A stretch of DNA of 64,000 nucleotides from Acanthornis magna (Eukaryota > Chordata > Aves > Passeriformes > Acanthizidae). How positions within the stretch are numbered: position 1 is the stretch's first letter; the number at the start of each line of letters is the position of its first letter. Shown piece after piece: positions 11,589-26,005 of the stretch. The position numbers and the translations under genes are program-made. The stretch covers positions 992,001-1,056,000 of the forward strand of contig JAWUZG010000071.1 in NCBI GenBank assembly GCA_036785705.1. The letters are read 5' to 3'. A model generated the notes under the pieces. It did no database searches and was not told the origin of the DNA. It saw nothing but the letters and a program-made list of their open reading frames with translations.

Positions 11589-14500
11589 ATTTTAGTAGAA
11601 TTTCTTCCCTGAAACAAACATCCTGTATTCCTCTACATGAGGTGCATCGTTTCTGCTTGTTGCTTGTTACCTAGCTGTTTCCAGCATCAGCAGAAATTCT
11701 GACACTGACACAAGAGCTCCAAGAAATGTTGAGCTCCAAGAAAAGGGTTTCCCTGCCCTCGTTTCTGCCTTTCCCCTCATAACTGTGATATTGAATAGCA
11801 TCTGCAGATTGTGCCAGGCATTCCTGATGCCCTCACAGAACTGGGGTTTTCTGGTTTTGCATTCGGTAGACTTCCTACAAAATACTATGTACAGTGAATT
11901 TGGCAGTGTCAGTGGGGTGACTTCACAGTAAAATTATTTCATCATTAGTTGGCAATTCAATACTCAGATGTGTTTGAATGGGAAAGCAAGAATGACAGCC
12001 CCGTCCTTTGAATTGCTGGGAAGCAGACCCTTTAAAATGCTGCTCTACTCTCAGAAGCAAAGCTGCAAATAAAAACATTGTTGTTTTTATTGTCTTTCAG
12101 GGATTTCCATAACAAAGAGGGGACTTGTAAGTGACCAGATGTTTCTGCTAATGCCCCCTTTCAGAAGTGGAATTCAAATTGTACAATGACATACATCCAA
12201 CAATTAAGAGTACTAATAAACCCCACTGTGTTTGAAATATATAAAAAAAATATTTTGCAATTCACAAAAAAAAAAAAAAATTCCAGTTCATTTCCTTAAG
12301 AAGGTGTCAGCTCTGAAGCATTTTAGTCAGGCAGAATGTAATGTGGCCATTACCACCACCCAACAAGGTACAGAATACATAAAACCCATTACAGTTTAAT
12401 AGGTTGTATTTTCAAATAAAATTAGCTATTCAAACCAAGTAGACTTGAACATATTACCTCTTTAAGAAATGTGGTTTTAAAAGAAGAAAATGAGAGGTAA
12501 TAGTTTCAGCACAGTTGCACTGATTTTTTTGTTGTTGTTTAAGAATCTACAACTCTCTGAACAGCTCCCTACAGAAGTGTATTTTGTGGTCGATTATCTT
12601 TGATTATGCATCTGTAATTATATTTTGGGCCCACTGGAGAAGGGATTACAATTTTTCTACCTGGTCAACTGGTTCAAAGCTAAGATATGAACAGAATCTT
12701 TTTCGGGACCTAAATTTTACTGTTCCTTTCCAGAACTGTTTACTGATATTTGCAATATGTTTCTCTGCCAGTAATATTTCAATAATATAAATATGTTTTA
12801 ATGTGTCCAGATATGTTTATGGGGTGATTTTTCTCCTTCTAAAATTGTTGCTTTGTTAATTTTTTGAAAATTTTCATCCTCAATCACCAGTACATGTTCC
12901 TTTGTAGAGGATGAATGTCACAAATTGCTAATAGTTTTACCTCAATGCTTTTGCTTTATTATTTGTCATGCTAAAAGTCCTGGCCTAGCAGAAAAATTAG
13001 GTAAACTATCCTTTCTAATTAGTAATCCCAAACATGACCTCCAATTTTACATCGGAATTACATATTAGTGTTATATACTTTCCAATTTTTCTTTTTTTAG
13101 TTAGTTTTCTAATCACAAATATTTGCAGCATATTCAGCAGATCATTAATCTCTTAAGAACACTATTTGTTGTATTTTCACAATGCAGTGCAAATAGAATG
13201 CCTTTTCTGGTTAAAAAAAAAAAAAAAAATCATCCACAATCACTGAATTACCGGACAATGTTTGTAATCTGTGTCTTGCACAGAAGTTAATCCAGTGCTT
13301 AGGATAATCTAAGAGGGTTTCTGATAACGTTCAGAAAGTGTGCACAGGATGTAACAAACCCAGCTCTCCAGCCCACTTCCTCATATTAGATCACTAATAC
13401 CAAATTAATGCTTAGGTGGCTATGTAAACTGAGCAAACAATATACATCACCCATCTTTCTTGTTTTATGGAGAAGACACTGGCAGTCTCATTCTAGTGCC
13501 AGTCACAACTTCATTCTCTCCATGTATATAATTTGTATATTCTGCATTTGAATTCTGAAGGTATTTTGCTTCAGTCAGCCTTTTAATGCACTATTTTATT
13601 GCTTTGAGCAAAATCAGAAACTACAATTTTACTTTGGATTTTTGGACCAGGCTTTTTTTTTTTTTTTTTTTCTTAATACCGTTTGGTTTTAGAGACCAGA
13701 ATTTCAAAACCTGATGCCCATTTTATTGATAAGCAGTTGAAAGAAGACAAATAAGAAAACAAAGAGTAGTAATCAGAGTGGTACCCACCTAACTTAAGCT
13801 GTGTTGATTTCCTAAGCAACTAATGTGTTAATTGCTATGTTTCTTACCTTGTAGATGTTGTCCTAGTCAACCACAAATCCAGCCAAAAATACCCAAATCC
13901 ATTAGACTTAGTGAGTTTCCCAAATAAAGCAGACCTTGATCTTACAAAGCTTCCTGTTTCTGACACTCTTCTGAGAAGTGCAGTCAATTAGTACCACGTG
14001 AACTTAGTAGGACCTGAGAGCAACCAGTGCTTGGTTTAATAATTCAGCTGTTCAAACTTCTCTTGCCTCCAACATAATTTTTTTGGAAGGGCAAAAAGGT
14101 GAAGGCAAAGAATAAAAAAAAATAATTTGGGAAGTGTTGAGGTACATTTTCACAAATACTTCAGTCTTATAGAACAGAAACTACATGAGAATAAAACTTT
14201 ATCTTCTTTCTTCATGGTACGAAAGAAGAAGTTTATGAGAGGACACGAACTATTGCTCCTCTCCACTAAGTGAAGACACACAGTTTTCATTTGTTCTTTC
14301 TCTGCTATGGAATGTTTCTGAATACTTTCACTCCTCTGGAGGAAGGATAAGAGTCTTTTGCTTCCAATTTCTCTGATAATGTGATGTAAATTGAAGAAGT
14401 TTTGTCTTGTCTCCTCCAGACCAGTGGAGAGAAATGAATGGTCAAGAAGTGAATAAGTGGGTTTTACCTTGTGTTTTTATAAAAAAAATCTGGCCTTAGG

Positions 14501-17500
14501 TTCTGTCCATTTACCTGTTACAATAGCTGAACAGATAGTCATTAAATGCTTTCTGCATAAAACAATTGTACTTCAAAAACTCTGCATGAAAATGAACCTT
14601 TTCCTTTTGCTCATCTTGAACATTGTTTTTGTTGGTTCATTGGAGTATTATACCTTGTGACTAGCAGAATTTTCCAATTATGATATTGTGTTCCTCTAAT
14701 GGCTATTTGAGCATTCAATCGTATTACTTTCATTGGGAGCTATACAAATCCTGATGCATTTTTTTAGGGTTTGGAAGCATTATAGCCAAATCTTGATGAA
14801 CATTTTCTGTTAACAAAAAATCCAATTAAAAAAAAACGTCTTAATTATTTACATAAAATACAGACAGTAAAATATGCCTAAAAAGGAAATTTATTCTATT
14901 ATCTGATATTGCAAAATCCCCCTGAATTTCCATTTCTTTGTTTTCAAATATATCAGGACTAGTTCTATCCTTGTTACCAGCTGATGCCATGGACCTGCAC
15001 ACAGGCAAAAAAGTGGGAAGTTCATAATAGTCTGCATGCCAACTGTCCTGATATTTTCATCTGGTAGAACAATGCACATTTTTCAGCGTATGGATTTAAA
15101 CCCTTGTCCAGTAATGTCATTCTTAGATTATTTTTGTTTAATCTTTGCCAAGATTTTACACAAAAAGTGTAATTGAACACTTATACACATGAAAAATAAA
15201 ACATAACCATCACTTGCCCTTCTAACATTTGTAGTACATTATGGCATAATATCTGTTGTACTCACTAAATACATAAGCAATCTTTTTGTGAAAGAGCACT
15301 ATAGATGAGATTGCTAAGGATTAGGGAAGGAAGTTGCCATTTTTGTCTGCTCCAGACAAAACATACCCCTCCTAAGTGTAGAATATATTGATTGAAAGAT
15401 TCTAATTTCACTTTCTGTTATAGCAGCTGTCCCCGCTTTCCTAAATGACAGCCAATAAACGTGACCAGTGCCCTCCAGATATTTACAGGCTTCAGTTTTT
15501 CTAATGGCTCATTATACATTCCCCACATACTGTGTCTGCTATGGGATGTCGAAAAAGTAAAATAAGACGTTACATCAGCCACTTAGAAAATCCTGTTATG
15601 ACTCCATGACAGTAAGGATATTACTAAATCCCCAGCAAGAATATTACTATTTGTTCCCTGAGTTTCAGCACTCACTTCCCCAGGTGCTGCATGCCCACTA
15701 GGAAAACTTTGGCTACATCATTAGACAGATGGGAAGCATTGTAAAGTTAGGTCTGCACATTGAATTGGCATCATTCCGCGGAAGGTGTCCTAAACCCAAA
15801 ACGTTAATTTTATTATTCCATCAGTATTACACAAGATCTCTTCAGCTGAAGTCTAGAAACCTTTTACCAAACAGGTTTCTGTGTCCTTCCTTTAAAAGCT
15901 CTATTTAAAAAGCCAGTAGATGTTTTCCTTGTTTGCCTAATGCAATTTTTTTCTAAATTTCCACTGGCCACTACTTGCTTTACAATGGCAGAATCCAGAA
16001 GTATCATAAGAAATGGAGTTACTGAATAATTCTGGATATTCAAAATATAATGGGCACGCATTCCCCCACTGATTAAAAGAATATCTTCTAAAGAAATGCT
16101 CAGAGATATATATCTCTGGCATCACAAAGCAACAAGTAATGGGTGCTCATGAAGTCCCAGTTGATGTGATGCATAGACCAGTGGCCACTGCACCTGGAGC
16201 TGACAATGCAGTTCATTTGTCTCTGATCTTTAAACTATTTAGCACTTGCTTCCCTGGAGTGATTACTGCAGAACTGAAGATGATTCAGTGTTCCTTTTGA
16301 TAAATGGTTCTTGAAAGCTCAAGATATGCTCTGTCTGGAAGAATTCACAGCCATCTGCTGGGAAGCTAATGTATTCATCTCGCACATACAAATGGCTTTG
16401 TGGATGATGTCTCACTGCTTTGCACTAATATGACTTTATTGGCATTGAAATCAACCTGCACCAGTACAAAAATGGAGTTATAATCTGACCCATGGATTCC
16501 ATTTAATAAAACAAACCTCACAACTACAGCAGCAGGAAAGCAGGAAGAAGGAATTCCTGTAATCTCTTTTTTTCTTCTAATTTCTGCTTTACTAAAATTT
16601 GCATTTGTCTCACATTGAAGAAGAAACCTAAAAACCAAAGTTTCTCTTTTTGTGTGTGTGTGTCCCTGTCCCTCCTGCCCAGTCCCCTGCCACCCAGTTT
16701 AATCCAAATCCTTTGGTTATTCCTAATTTTATACATTATTTTGTAACTGAATGTTAATAGTTTTTAAATGGGTTAGGCAATCCTTCATATATTTTCAGCA
16801 CCAGCCTCAGGATAAATGTTTCTAAGGGATATGTACTACTTTTGATTGCATGTTGGTGATGAATATAGTTTTCTTCCAGCTAGAAAGATCGTACTATTTC
16901 ACCAGAGTCATCTGAGACTTACCTTCTATGCTCAAGAAAGTGCGTGGAAAAAACTGAGGCTCACACCTATGAAGTGTCCCTGCAAGACATAATGCTGGGT
17001 ATCTTTCACCCCCAGGAAAAATCTCATGTGATGCATTTCTTCTTTTACATTAACCCTCTTGAAGTCACAGGAAAGAGCCTATTGACCACAAGGGTGAAAT
17101 TTCGGATTTGAAACTGATGTGGACTCCAAATCTGTTGTTTCCAGCCTTCACTTAGTCATATGAAGTATTAAGTCAACATTTTCAAAGCCAGTAATGCAGA
17201 GACCATGCACTCCTTTTCTCATGCCTCATGATATCAAATCCTTGGTTCACAGTCACAGCAATGCCACTGAAGTCAGGGACCCCACCCTGGCTGTGGGATG
17301 ACACAGGTGTAATTGGAAATAACTCTATTACGTGAGTCAATGCATGAAACAATTGTAAACCAATTAACTTATAGCACAGCCAGGGACATATGTTTGAGCT
17401 TGTGAGTCCATAAACATCAACAGGCATAACTTTTTTTTGCTACCATGAAATTTATTTGGACTCAGAGTCAATGGGGAATTTGGCCCCTCTGTTTGGAAAT

Positions 17501-19659
17501 GCAATAGCTATCCCATAATCTCTTTGCCTTTTAGGTAAATACAGCTTAATATCTAATTGGTGTTGTTTACACATTTTTTTGTGGTTCTCAAAAATTATAG
17601 TACCGTTTTAGTCATCAGTATTTCTGGATAATTTTTCAATTAATTCCCATTAAGCAGAACTGAAGAATGCATGAAATAATTGTTAGCCACTCCCTAATTT
17701 CTTATTGTATTCAGGTGTTCAATAAAGAGCTAGGTCCTGTTTTCCATAGATGTCCTTCTAACAGCTTTACTCATATATCAATAAAATGTTTTTCCAAGCA
17801 TAATATTCTCTTGGCATAATCATCTGTTCATTCAGAATTACCATCTGTGCCTTGCTGGAGACTTCATTCTTTTATGAAACTGGCAGTGATGACAAAGTTC
17901 ATTTGAATTCCCAGGACATGCAACCATCAAACAGTTTGAAATTCTCTTTTCTGGGCCAGTTTTCCACACTGATAGAACATTTAAGAACAGATAATTTGTG
18001 ATTTTTTGTTGTTGCTGTTGTTCCATGTTTCATGGAACACGGTCCACCATCCTTCCCCTCCTCCCACTATCATTTTCTCTACCAACTTTTTAGACAAGGC
18101 TTGATGGATGAGACTCCCTGTGAAGCCCATCAGCACTTGTTTTTTAATCAGCAGTACAGATTGCTGTTGACTTAAATGAAGCATATTTCCCACCCAGGGA
18201 CTGAGCACATTGCCTTCAAGCAGATCATATGTAAAGGTAATCCTATAAAAAGATCCTATATCATATAAGGCATGAGAAAGAAACAGGGAAAAAAAAAGCC
18301 ACAAGCTATTTTTTTAATCTTTTGAATGCAAAGGTAAATGTCTTTTCTTTATCATATTTATTAGATGGAAAGGTTCCTTTTTGCTTCCTTCTTATACTTT
18401 ATAAGCGCTGATTTCACTGCTAGACTCCTGTAGCTTTTGTGCCTAGCAGCTAGAAGATAAAAAAAGCTCAGGTTTTCTTGCTGTTGAGTCTTTACACAAG
18501 ATATTTTCAAAATTTCAAAGTTTCAGCCACAAAATTCTGTAGCAGGTGACATGACTTTTCTGCTTATTTAAAATGTATTTTTACAAGGAAGATAAATGTA
18601 AGGTCTTGGTACTGTGCAGAATTTGAAATGTTGACTTTCAATGGAAGAATTAAAATCCCTGATTTCTCACTAGGAAATATAAGGGATTGAAGATATATGG
18701 TTCCTTGTGATGTCTGAATCACACCCTCTTTCTTTCAGAGCTTTCAGTAACTAATTTATACAAGGTTATTGCGTACTATTTCCTGCACATTTTGTTGGCA
18801 ACCTAGAAACCTGACTTGGAATGTGAATGTTGAGGTTTTGAAGTGCCCAAGTGGTCTCCTTCAAGTGAACTCTCTAGGCCATCAGAAGTAGTTATACAGG
18901 AACCTAGAATCTAGAACCAGCCTCAGTCTCCCCTGAAGGTGTCCATCTCTCTACAGTGATTACAATTCCTGATGCTTTGCTCAGAAGGACCCAAATTTCA
19001 GGTCACCACAATGGAGTGGTGCACTGTCACATAGGTTACAGAGCTTGTGGAGGGTTCTCTGGCCTGAAGAAATATGCAAAAAATGTGGGATAAGTTCATG
19101 ATGTGAAGCTGAACTAGAAGTTCAGTCTCGCTGTCTGTACTGGATGCATGCCAGGGTGTTTTACTGCTGATGTTCACTGTTGCCGTTCACTAGAAATTTC
19201 TTTCCATCCTGTTTCCATTTGGTTGTGTGAGACATCCCCAGAAGGCTGTATTTCTTGGTGATGAGGTTCAAATTCCAGAAAACATCTGCATGAGCAGAGA
19301 CATGATCTGGTCATTTCAGTTTGGCTCATATATAAAAGAGTTTTCTAGAAATACCTGAGCTGGTGTGCAGTGTGCAACATCAGGGAGAGATGAGCCATCC
19401 ACTGCTTCCCTGGTGCCACAAAGCAGAATCCTGTGCAGTGGGCTTCTGTGTGCTGAAGGGATTATTAATTACTACCTTGTAGAAAAGGTAGTTAGTAGCT
19501 CTCTTTTCATTACCTGAAGTTAAACAATTTTTCCAGAAAACTTAAAATGTTTAAAACCGCTAATAATTAAATTATTAAAAATAGTAGAAGTATAAATGAA
19601 ACTGTAGGCTTTTCAGAATGTGTTCCAGGAAGGTAACTGAGCTCCTACCTTCCATTAGC
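11589..19659. other. Unique AT-rich sequence with poly(A)/(T) tracts, no gene
   Basis: About 8 kb without recognised genes or transposons. Low-complexity tracts are an A15 run at 12266-12280, an A17 run at 13213-13229 and a T19 run at 13653-13671. An 18-bp perfect palindrome lies at 16101-16118 and a short GT run at about 16651-16663. The open frames at 14457-14660 (+), 16375-16638 (-) and 17981-18304 (-) show no family signature. None of the poly(A) tracts is preceded by a sequence I recognise as a retrocopy. Confidence 0.5.
16101..16118. repeat. 18-bp perfect palindrome
   Basis: The sequence CAGAGATATATATCTCTG is its own reverse complement. It sits in ordinary AT-rich DNA. It may be a chance palindrome around a TATATA core or a binding site for a dimeric factor; nothing nearby decides. 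Confidence 0.85.
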
Positions 19660-20130
19660 TGACATGGTGGCTTTCTATAGCAATGTCCCCTGCCTAAGGT
19701 CCGAGGAGGCAGCCAGTGCCACCAAGGTGCTTCGAGGGCTGGCTGCTGCTGCAGGGGAGCCAGGAGGGAACACTGAGAGGCTGTGGCTGGCAGGGGCCCA
19801 GAGCTCAGCCAGAAGGGACTGGGGTGAGCAGCATGTCAGGGTTGGACAGGGTCTGGAGACAGTGACCAGCCCCACAGTCACCCAGCCAGGTTGCAGGGAT
19901 CAGACAGCACCAACGCCGAGCCAGGAAGCCCCAGCAGTGGGAACGGATCAGAATAGGAACAAGAAATAACACCAAGCCCCTTCTGCCAGCGAAGGAGCTG
20001 GCCTTGGGCTCAGGACCCACACCTTTACTCTCTAGCTGCATCCCTGGGAGGGAAATGCACTCAGGGCACTGGCAAGGTCTGGGGTAAATAGAAGCTGCAA
20101 GTTTTCGGTAAAAACTTCCATGATAACCAG
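19660..20130. other. GC-rich segment of unknown origin
   Basis: The segment is strikingly richer in G and C than its surroundings, with sharp edges, and holds overlapping open frames on both strands: 19664-19969 (+, 101 codons), 19675-19881 (-) and 19805-20134 (-, 109 codons). Frames open on both strands are typical of GC-rich DNA low in TAA/TAG and not by themselves evidence of coding. The peptides are low-complexity (Ala, Gly, Pro, Ser) and I recognise no domain. It could be an old unclassified repeat, an LTR remnant or a GC-rich exon. I see no polyadenylation signal, TG...CA ends or duplicated flanks that would decide. Confidence 0.4.
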
Positions 20131-23100
20131 CCAAAATAGCCGAAGTGTATTTAGAAAGAAATTTGTTAAGGTAGGCAGTACTACAAGTTTTTTATTGATT
20201 CTCTCTCATTCTCTAAATGCCGCTGATTAATTTGCACCCTGGAGCGTGACTTTTTACCACAATCATTAGTGCAAACATAGAAGTTGTTGAGCTCTCAGCA
20301 AAGCCCGTAATAGAACCTGTGCTATTTGGTATTACTATGAGGAAGAAAAGTACAAATTCTTGTAAAATGCCTAGGCTAATGACTTCTGTGATAGTGGTAA
20401 AGGGTCACAGTGTTTTTCTAACACTAACAGGGGGCTTTTCTTTTTTGATCCCTAAAACTTCATCTCCCTGCTATGCTGCACAGACCAGTTTAGTCATAGC
20501 CTAGTTATTAATTCTCTTCCAGCTACGGATTTAAGGGAACAATAAATATGCATTTATTGCATATTTACAAAGGCAAAGAGAGGGGGTTTTTTTCTGTATG
20601 CGAGATTTCTTGAATCAACAAAAAGTGACACAGAAGCTCCCAGGCTTGATTAGGCCACCGGTTTATCTAGTGCAGTATCTTGTTCACAACTCACAGAACT
20701 CAAACAGCAACGTCTTTCTGAATTTTAAATCTATTCATCATAGTGTGTTGCAAATTCACTTTATATGGCATAAATAGCCCAAAGGGATCTCAATAGCTTG
20801 GAAAATCTGGCCCATCTTATGGTCTTGCAAAGCTTGGTCTACTTACTGGGACAGTTGCCAATTGAAATCATAAGATAAGAGGCTGAAAAACACTTCAGAA
20901 TTTTGCTGCATTTTTCACCTGTAGCTTTGTGCTAAAGCCAGTGAAGTTTGAAACATTTCTGGATCTATGCCCACAGCTCACAATGGCTAGTTAAAGGTTT
21001 TGTAAGACCTTCAGACTTGACTTTGCAAAATACACTCCAAAAGCAGATCAAGATTTCTCAGTAATGTAGACATAACTGTATTGTCATCTGAAGAAAACAG
21101 CTAGAGTCAAACACTTAATATTAGGAGAGAAAGGGGAGGAGGCAGAGCCAATATTCTTCTGTGCTGAAAGCAATGCATGACTTGAACTCCACAGGTTGGT
21201 ATTTCAGGTTAAGAACCTTTGTTCAGTAGGTACACTAACTTTGGAACTTAGTACTTCACCATCTACCTGAACAGAGGAAGGAAATGGGAACAAAATTAAG
21301 CTCTGAGCTCCAAAACTAGCAGAGGATTTTCAAAAATTGTTTGAAAACAACCAAAAGTGGTTCTGGTCAAAAGGCTCCATGAGAAGCATTGTTTAAGACC
21401 TGTCAAGGTAAGGGAAGAAAAGTACTCAGCTGGCGGTCCAAAAACAACTTCCCAAAAGCATCTAAGGAAAGGATAAGGTAGAACAATTGATAACTTGTCT
21501 TACAGCTTTCTTACAGATAAAATGAGGCTTTGAAGATTTACTGTATCCAGTGTAATAGAATTTTCCTTGTCTCCTTGACTTTAGTTATTAAAGTTATTAA
21601 AGTTTGGGCTTTTTTGCTGGGTTTTTCTTTTTTTTTTCAGTTTGTTTTTTTTTTGTAGTGAAGAAGATTTGTAAGCATTGAGCCCATGGTGCCTTTACTA
21701 ATATAATTGGTCTCTTTCGGCTCAAACTTGATGCTACTGTTAGGCTTCTCTCCAGATCTGGGGCATTATGGAGACTGAGAAAAATTAGGTCTTCCATCAT
21801 AGCCTGCTCCCCTTCAAAGTGAGTTGCATCAGACTCTGCAAAAGCCAGAATTGTTTTACTCAGGAAAATTTGTACAAACATTTGTCAGCTAAATAGACCT
21901 TACCACAATAAATCCACAGTATATGGAACTGGTAGTATAGGTCTGCCTTCTTTTAATGTAGGAATTATCTCAAGCAAGATTGTCCATAGAAGATACTCTT
22001 TTGATACATAACCCTTGATGATGTTCTAAAAAAAAAAAGGAAGAAGAGAAAGTAGCAATAACACCTTTCTAGCAGATTTCTTGCGTTATACAAGAACACA
22101 CAGGTTACAAAATCTGCAGTCACAAAGCGACTGTTACCTTTCTTATTGCTGACAGTGGGTTTGAATTCTAGGTTTATGGTTGCTGATGACAGATCCAACA
22201 TATTAGCAACTTGATTTGTATTTTATACCACAGAGTTATGGTGAGGGCCAAACCCACAACGTCACCTTGACATGTCAATTGTGATGTTTCATGAAAGCTG
22301 AAAAAAAGCAGGAACTTGTTTTTCATGTAGTGACCACTAATTTTAAAGACTATTTTTAAAAAAATGTAGTGCAAACCAGTATGTTAAATACATGATTAAG
22401 TTAACATGACATTAAGACTTTTTCTTGTGCTTACAAAGGACACATAGTCCTGATTGTCATTGCTGTGATCTGAGCACTACACAGGCAAATGCAAACAGGC
22501 AAAGCAGTCACATTAGAGAAAGAATGTCAGCATAACCAACTGCTTTTTTGTTTGTGCTTGAACCAATCTGCCAACAATGCTGATCCAATGCACTGTACCA
22601 GATTATCCACACATACTGCAATTCCTTTATTCCACAGACCTTTGTTTTGCAAAATGTTCTTTTAATTTGGGAACAGAGGGAATGCCTTACACTTTCTCAT
22701 CCATGCAACAAGTTATATCTATTTATATACGCACTGCACACGCATATATAGATATATATAAACACAGGAATTAATTAAGAGCTTTGTTTTGGTTTTTTTT
22801 CTTTCTTTCTTCATCACTTTTAGCATGAGGGAGGGTGACATTGCCTAAATAACTTTCATTCACAGCAAGTGATACAATTATGCAATGCCACAAATATCAG
22901 CTACAAGGTAGATTGTGTTTTGTTGACTCGTGTTTATTCTTATGCATATTATTTTTGACATCTTGAAAAGAAAATTGTATTTTAAATTTTGAAGGAAACA
23001 CGATTCAGACAAAATCGGTGGCAAAGGGAAAATGTACTTGAAGAAGTGTGGGTTTACTTCTTTATAGAACAGAAAATACATCTAGTCTGACTTTCAAGTT

Positions 23101-26005
23101 TCTTATCCCAAACTCTAAAATGCTATTAATAATTTTGGTTGGGAAAATTCCTCTGAGTACACAGACAAAGGCTGTGGCTTTACTTTTCATATTGACTGCT
23201 GTGGTGTCATATCAAATATGTCGTAACTGGGTAAACTAATGTTGAGGTTTGCATAAAAAATATTTCTTGTGAGACATTTGTCATCCATTCTAACATTGTC
23301 AGTCATCTTCATCAGGAATGACTAAATTCTGACTTTGAAAGTCAAAACCTAATGATATCAGAGAAGTTCTCCTTACAGCTTAGCAGGGGTAGACTTTGAG
23401 TGTATATTGGGTGCGCCAGGTCTGGTAATAGCTCGTTTTCCTATGTGAGGAGAGAATAAGAAGTCTCAGTATATTGTTAAACCTGAAACATGAAATTACT
23501 TATTTTTCAGACCCAAATTTAAACATCTAAAACAAATAAAAGGAAAATTTTCCTGGAAGACTTATTGTTATGACTGAAAGTCTGTACCAGCAAACTAACT
23601 GACACCCAACATGCAAAAAATCAAGCAAATATGAATGTTTATTTTTCTCTCTCTAGCCTGATGAACATGGCGTAATTTCAGCAAGATCTTCTTAAATTAA
23701 TGAAGACTAGTGGAGACATCTGACTGGGAAGCACTCAGTGTGCATGTTGATTAATATGCTCATGTGTGTTTTCTGCATGCGTATATGCATTGCAAATTTG
23801 ATTTCACATACTCAGAGCCATATGTTACAGCACTTTGCAAAATGATATCATATTTTACATTGTGATTTTACAGACTTGCTTATTATTTAACCAACCTTAA
23901 GACTCTAACTACTCTGAATTATTTAACTGCAAGAACAAGCTAACTGGAAGATTTCTTTACCAGGCTGCTGAACATCACCTTGCATGGCCATCACTTCTCA
24001 TCCAGTCACATCTATGATTGTTATCATCTCTCTGCCCTTAACTAACTGGATTTTTAATTCTCAAAGCAATTCTTACACTGTGAGGATGGATAGAGTAATT
24101 TTTAAGAGGTTAAAAAAGAGGGGTTTTTTTAATACACAAGGAATAACACACACACACCCCTTCCAAACTTCATTTTGATCCAAATATCTTGGCTTAAATC
24201 CTCAGCTGCCTGGGGAAAGCAGGACAAGTCATTCAGTGCAGGTGAATGACAGAGCTCAGCAAGGACAGGGGCACAGACGTGCTCCCTCTGTCTCTGCAGA
24301 GCTCCTCTCTCCTCTCGCCACCTGAGTTTCTGAGCCACATCTCAAGGACAGAGAATGCCCATTGACCACATGGAAATCAATACCATACAAGATGGTACTT
24401 GATTAGTTTCTAAATTAAGATGAATTAGGCCTTCAAGTCTGCTTCGAATGGACAGTCCCAAGGCACAGCTTGTGGTGAGCCTTGCTGGAGGAGCCTACAG
24501 GGAACATGGGGAGATCCTGAAGATTCCATGGATAAAAAATTAAGTTTTTCCACTCCACCATCATAATTCATGCATAGAAGATGAGAAAATAAATAGTAAA
24601 TTCGCAGTTGATGACTAATGTTGGGGAGAATTCAAAGGCTCAGTTAGTTACAGGTGGTTTAAAAGAAATTACACCTAGTTTTCTTGCAGCTAAGAATTTC
24701 TGCCTCTGACCCAATGTATGAGTTCAAGCTCATGCAGGAAGGGTCTTTGACTTTAAATCATTTGTAGGGTTTTAAGACATAGGGACACTCCCTTCCATGG
24801 TTATAACTTTGCTTGTCTGGGAAGTGAAATCATGACTGGGTCTGTGGAAACCTAGCTTTTGTTTAATAAGCACTTAGGACACTTCACACATAGCACCTTG
24901 GTACTACTATGACAGCAGTAGTTACCATTTACTATAATGTGTATATTTGTTATATTTTTTCAGGTGTTAATGAGAATGTGCCCAGAAAGAACACACATAT
25001 TAATATTGCAATATTAGACAGTGTAAATTTGTTTTTGCTGTCCTCTACAACTAATATTTTATTCTTATCAATACAGCATTCAATGTTTCTTGCATGACAC
25101 AGCATCTTTCTGAAGCTGCAGGTTGGAAAAAATCCTATTTGAAATTTTGCTGGCATATGAAAACCCACCATCTATGGAGAAATTGAAGGAATACACAAGA
25201 GCAGTGGCAGACTTGTGGTGATATCAGCAAACCAACATTAAGTACAAGTCAGGGAAAGGACACATCAGCTTCTTAAACAAACTACACAGGGAAAAAGAAG
25301 AAATCACAGGGAACAGTTTCTAGAGTTAGGGTCTCATTATGTTATCAGCTAAACCATAAAACCAGGAGTAATTTTTAGAATGGATCTTCTAAAATGTGAA
25401 TAATTTTGCATTCAGTATAAATTGACACAAAATTTCACTATGAGTCCTACAGTGTGTTAGGGAACTGAATTGTGATTACCAATACTCTGCATCATACTGG
25501 CAGTGTGAGAAACCAAGGCAATCACAGATCAAGATTACATAGTTTTCCCCAAATTCAGAGCTGCATCCCAGGTGTTTGCCAGGTCAGTACAGGTAGCAGT
25601 AAAGGAGATGCATCAATCGTTCTCATGTGACTGTGGAGGCAGTTACCTGAATCTGCAGATATACATTACGAGTGAACACACTTGTAAGAACCCTGTCTGA
25701 GATTGTGTGGGTTTGCCATGACAATTCAAAATCTGTCTTTATGGCTATGGAAACTTAATCATTTCTTACTTGGTATAAGACAAAGAATCTTACCCTGTAA
25801 TAGCCCAAAAAACTGCTGTAAGAACAAATGGGGAGAAAAATTCAGTTTTCTGGGCAGTTCAGGCTACCACTGAACACTTTGCAGTGGTGCACATAGAGTC
25901 TAACACACTCCGAAGTATGGTATCAGCTGAAGCTGCACAATGTCTCTTGAGTGTAACTTTTGGGGGTGGTGCGTAGTATTGGGTTCTTATTTACTGTACT
26001 GTGTT
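20131..26005. other. Unique AT-rich sequence, no gene recognised
   Basis: No gene or clear transposon. The open frames (for example 21597-21881 (-), 22174-22374 (-), 24129-24338 (-)) lack signatures. A moderately GC-rich patch at about 24190-24345 and a short AC run at 24149-24160 stand out only by composition. Confidence 0.5.
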
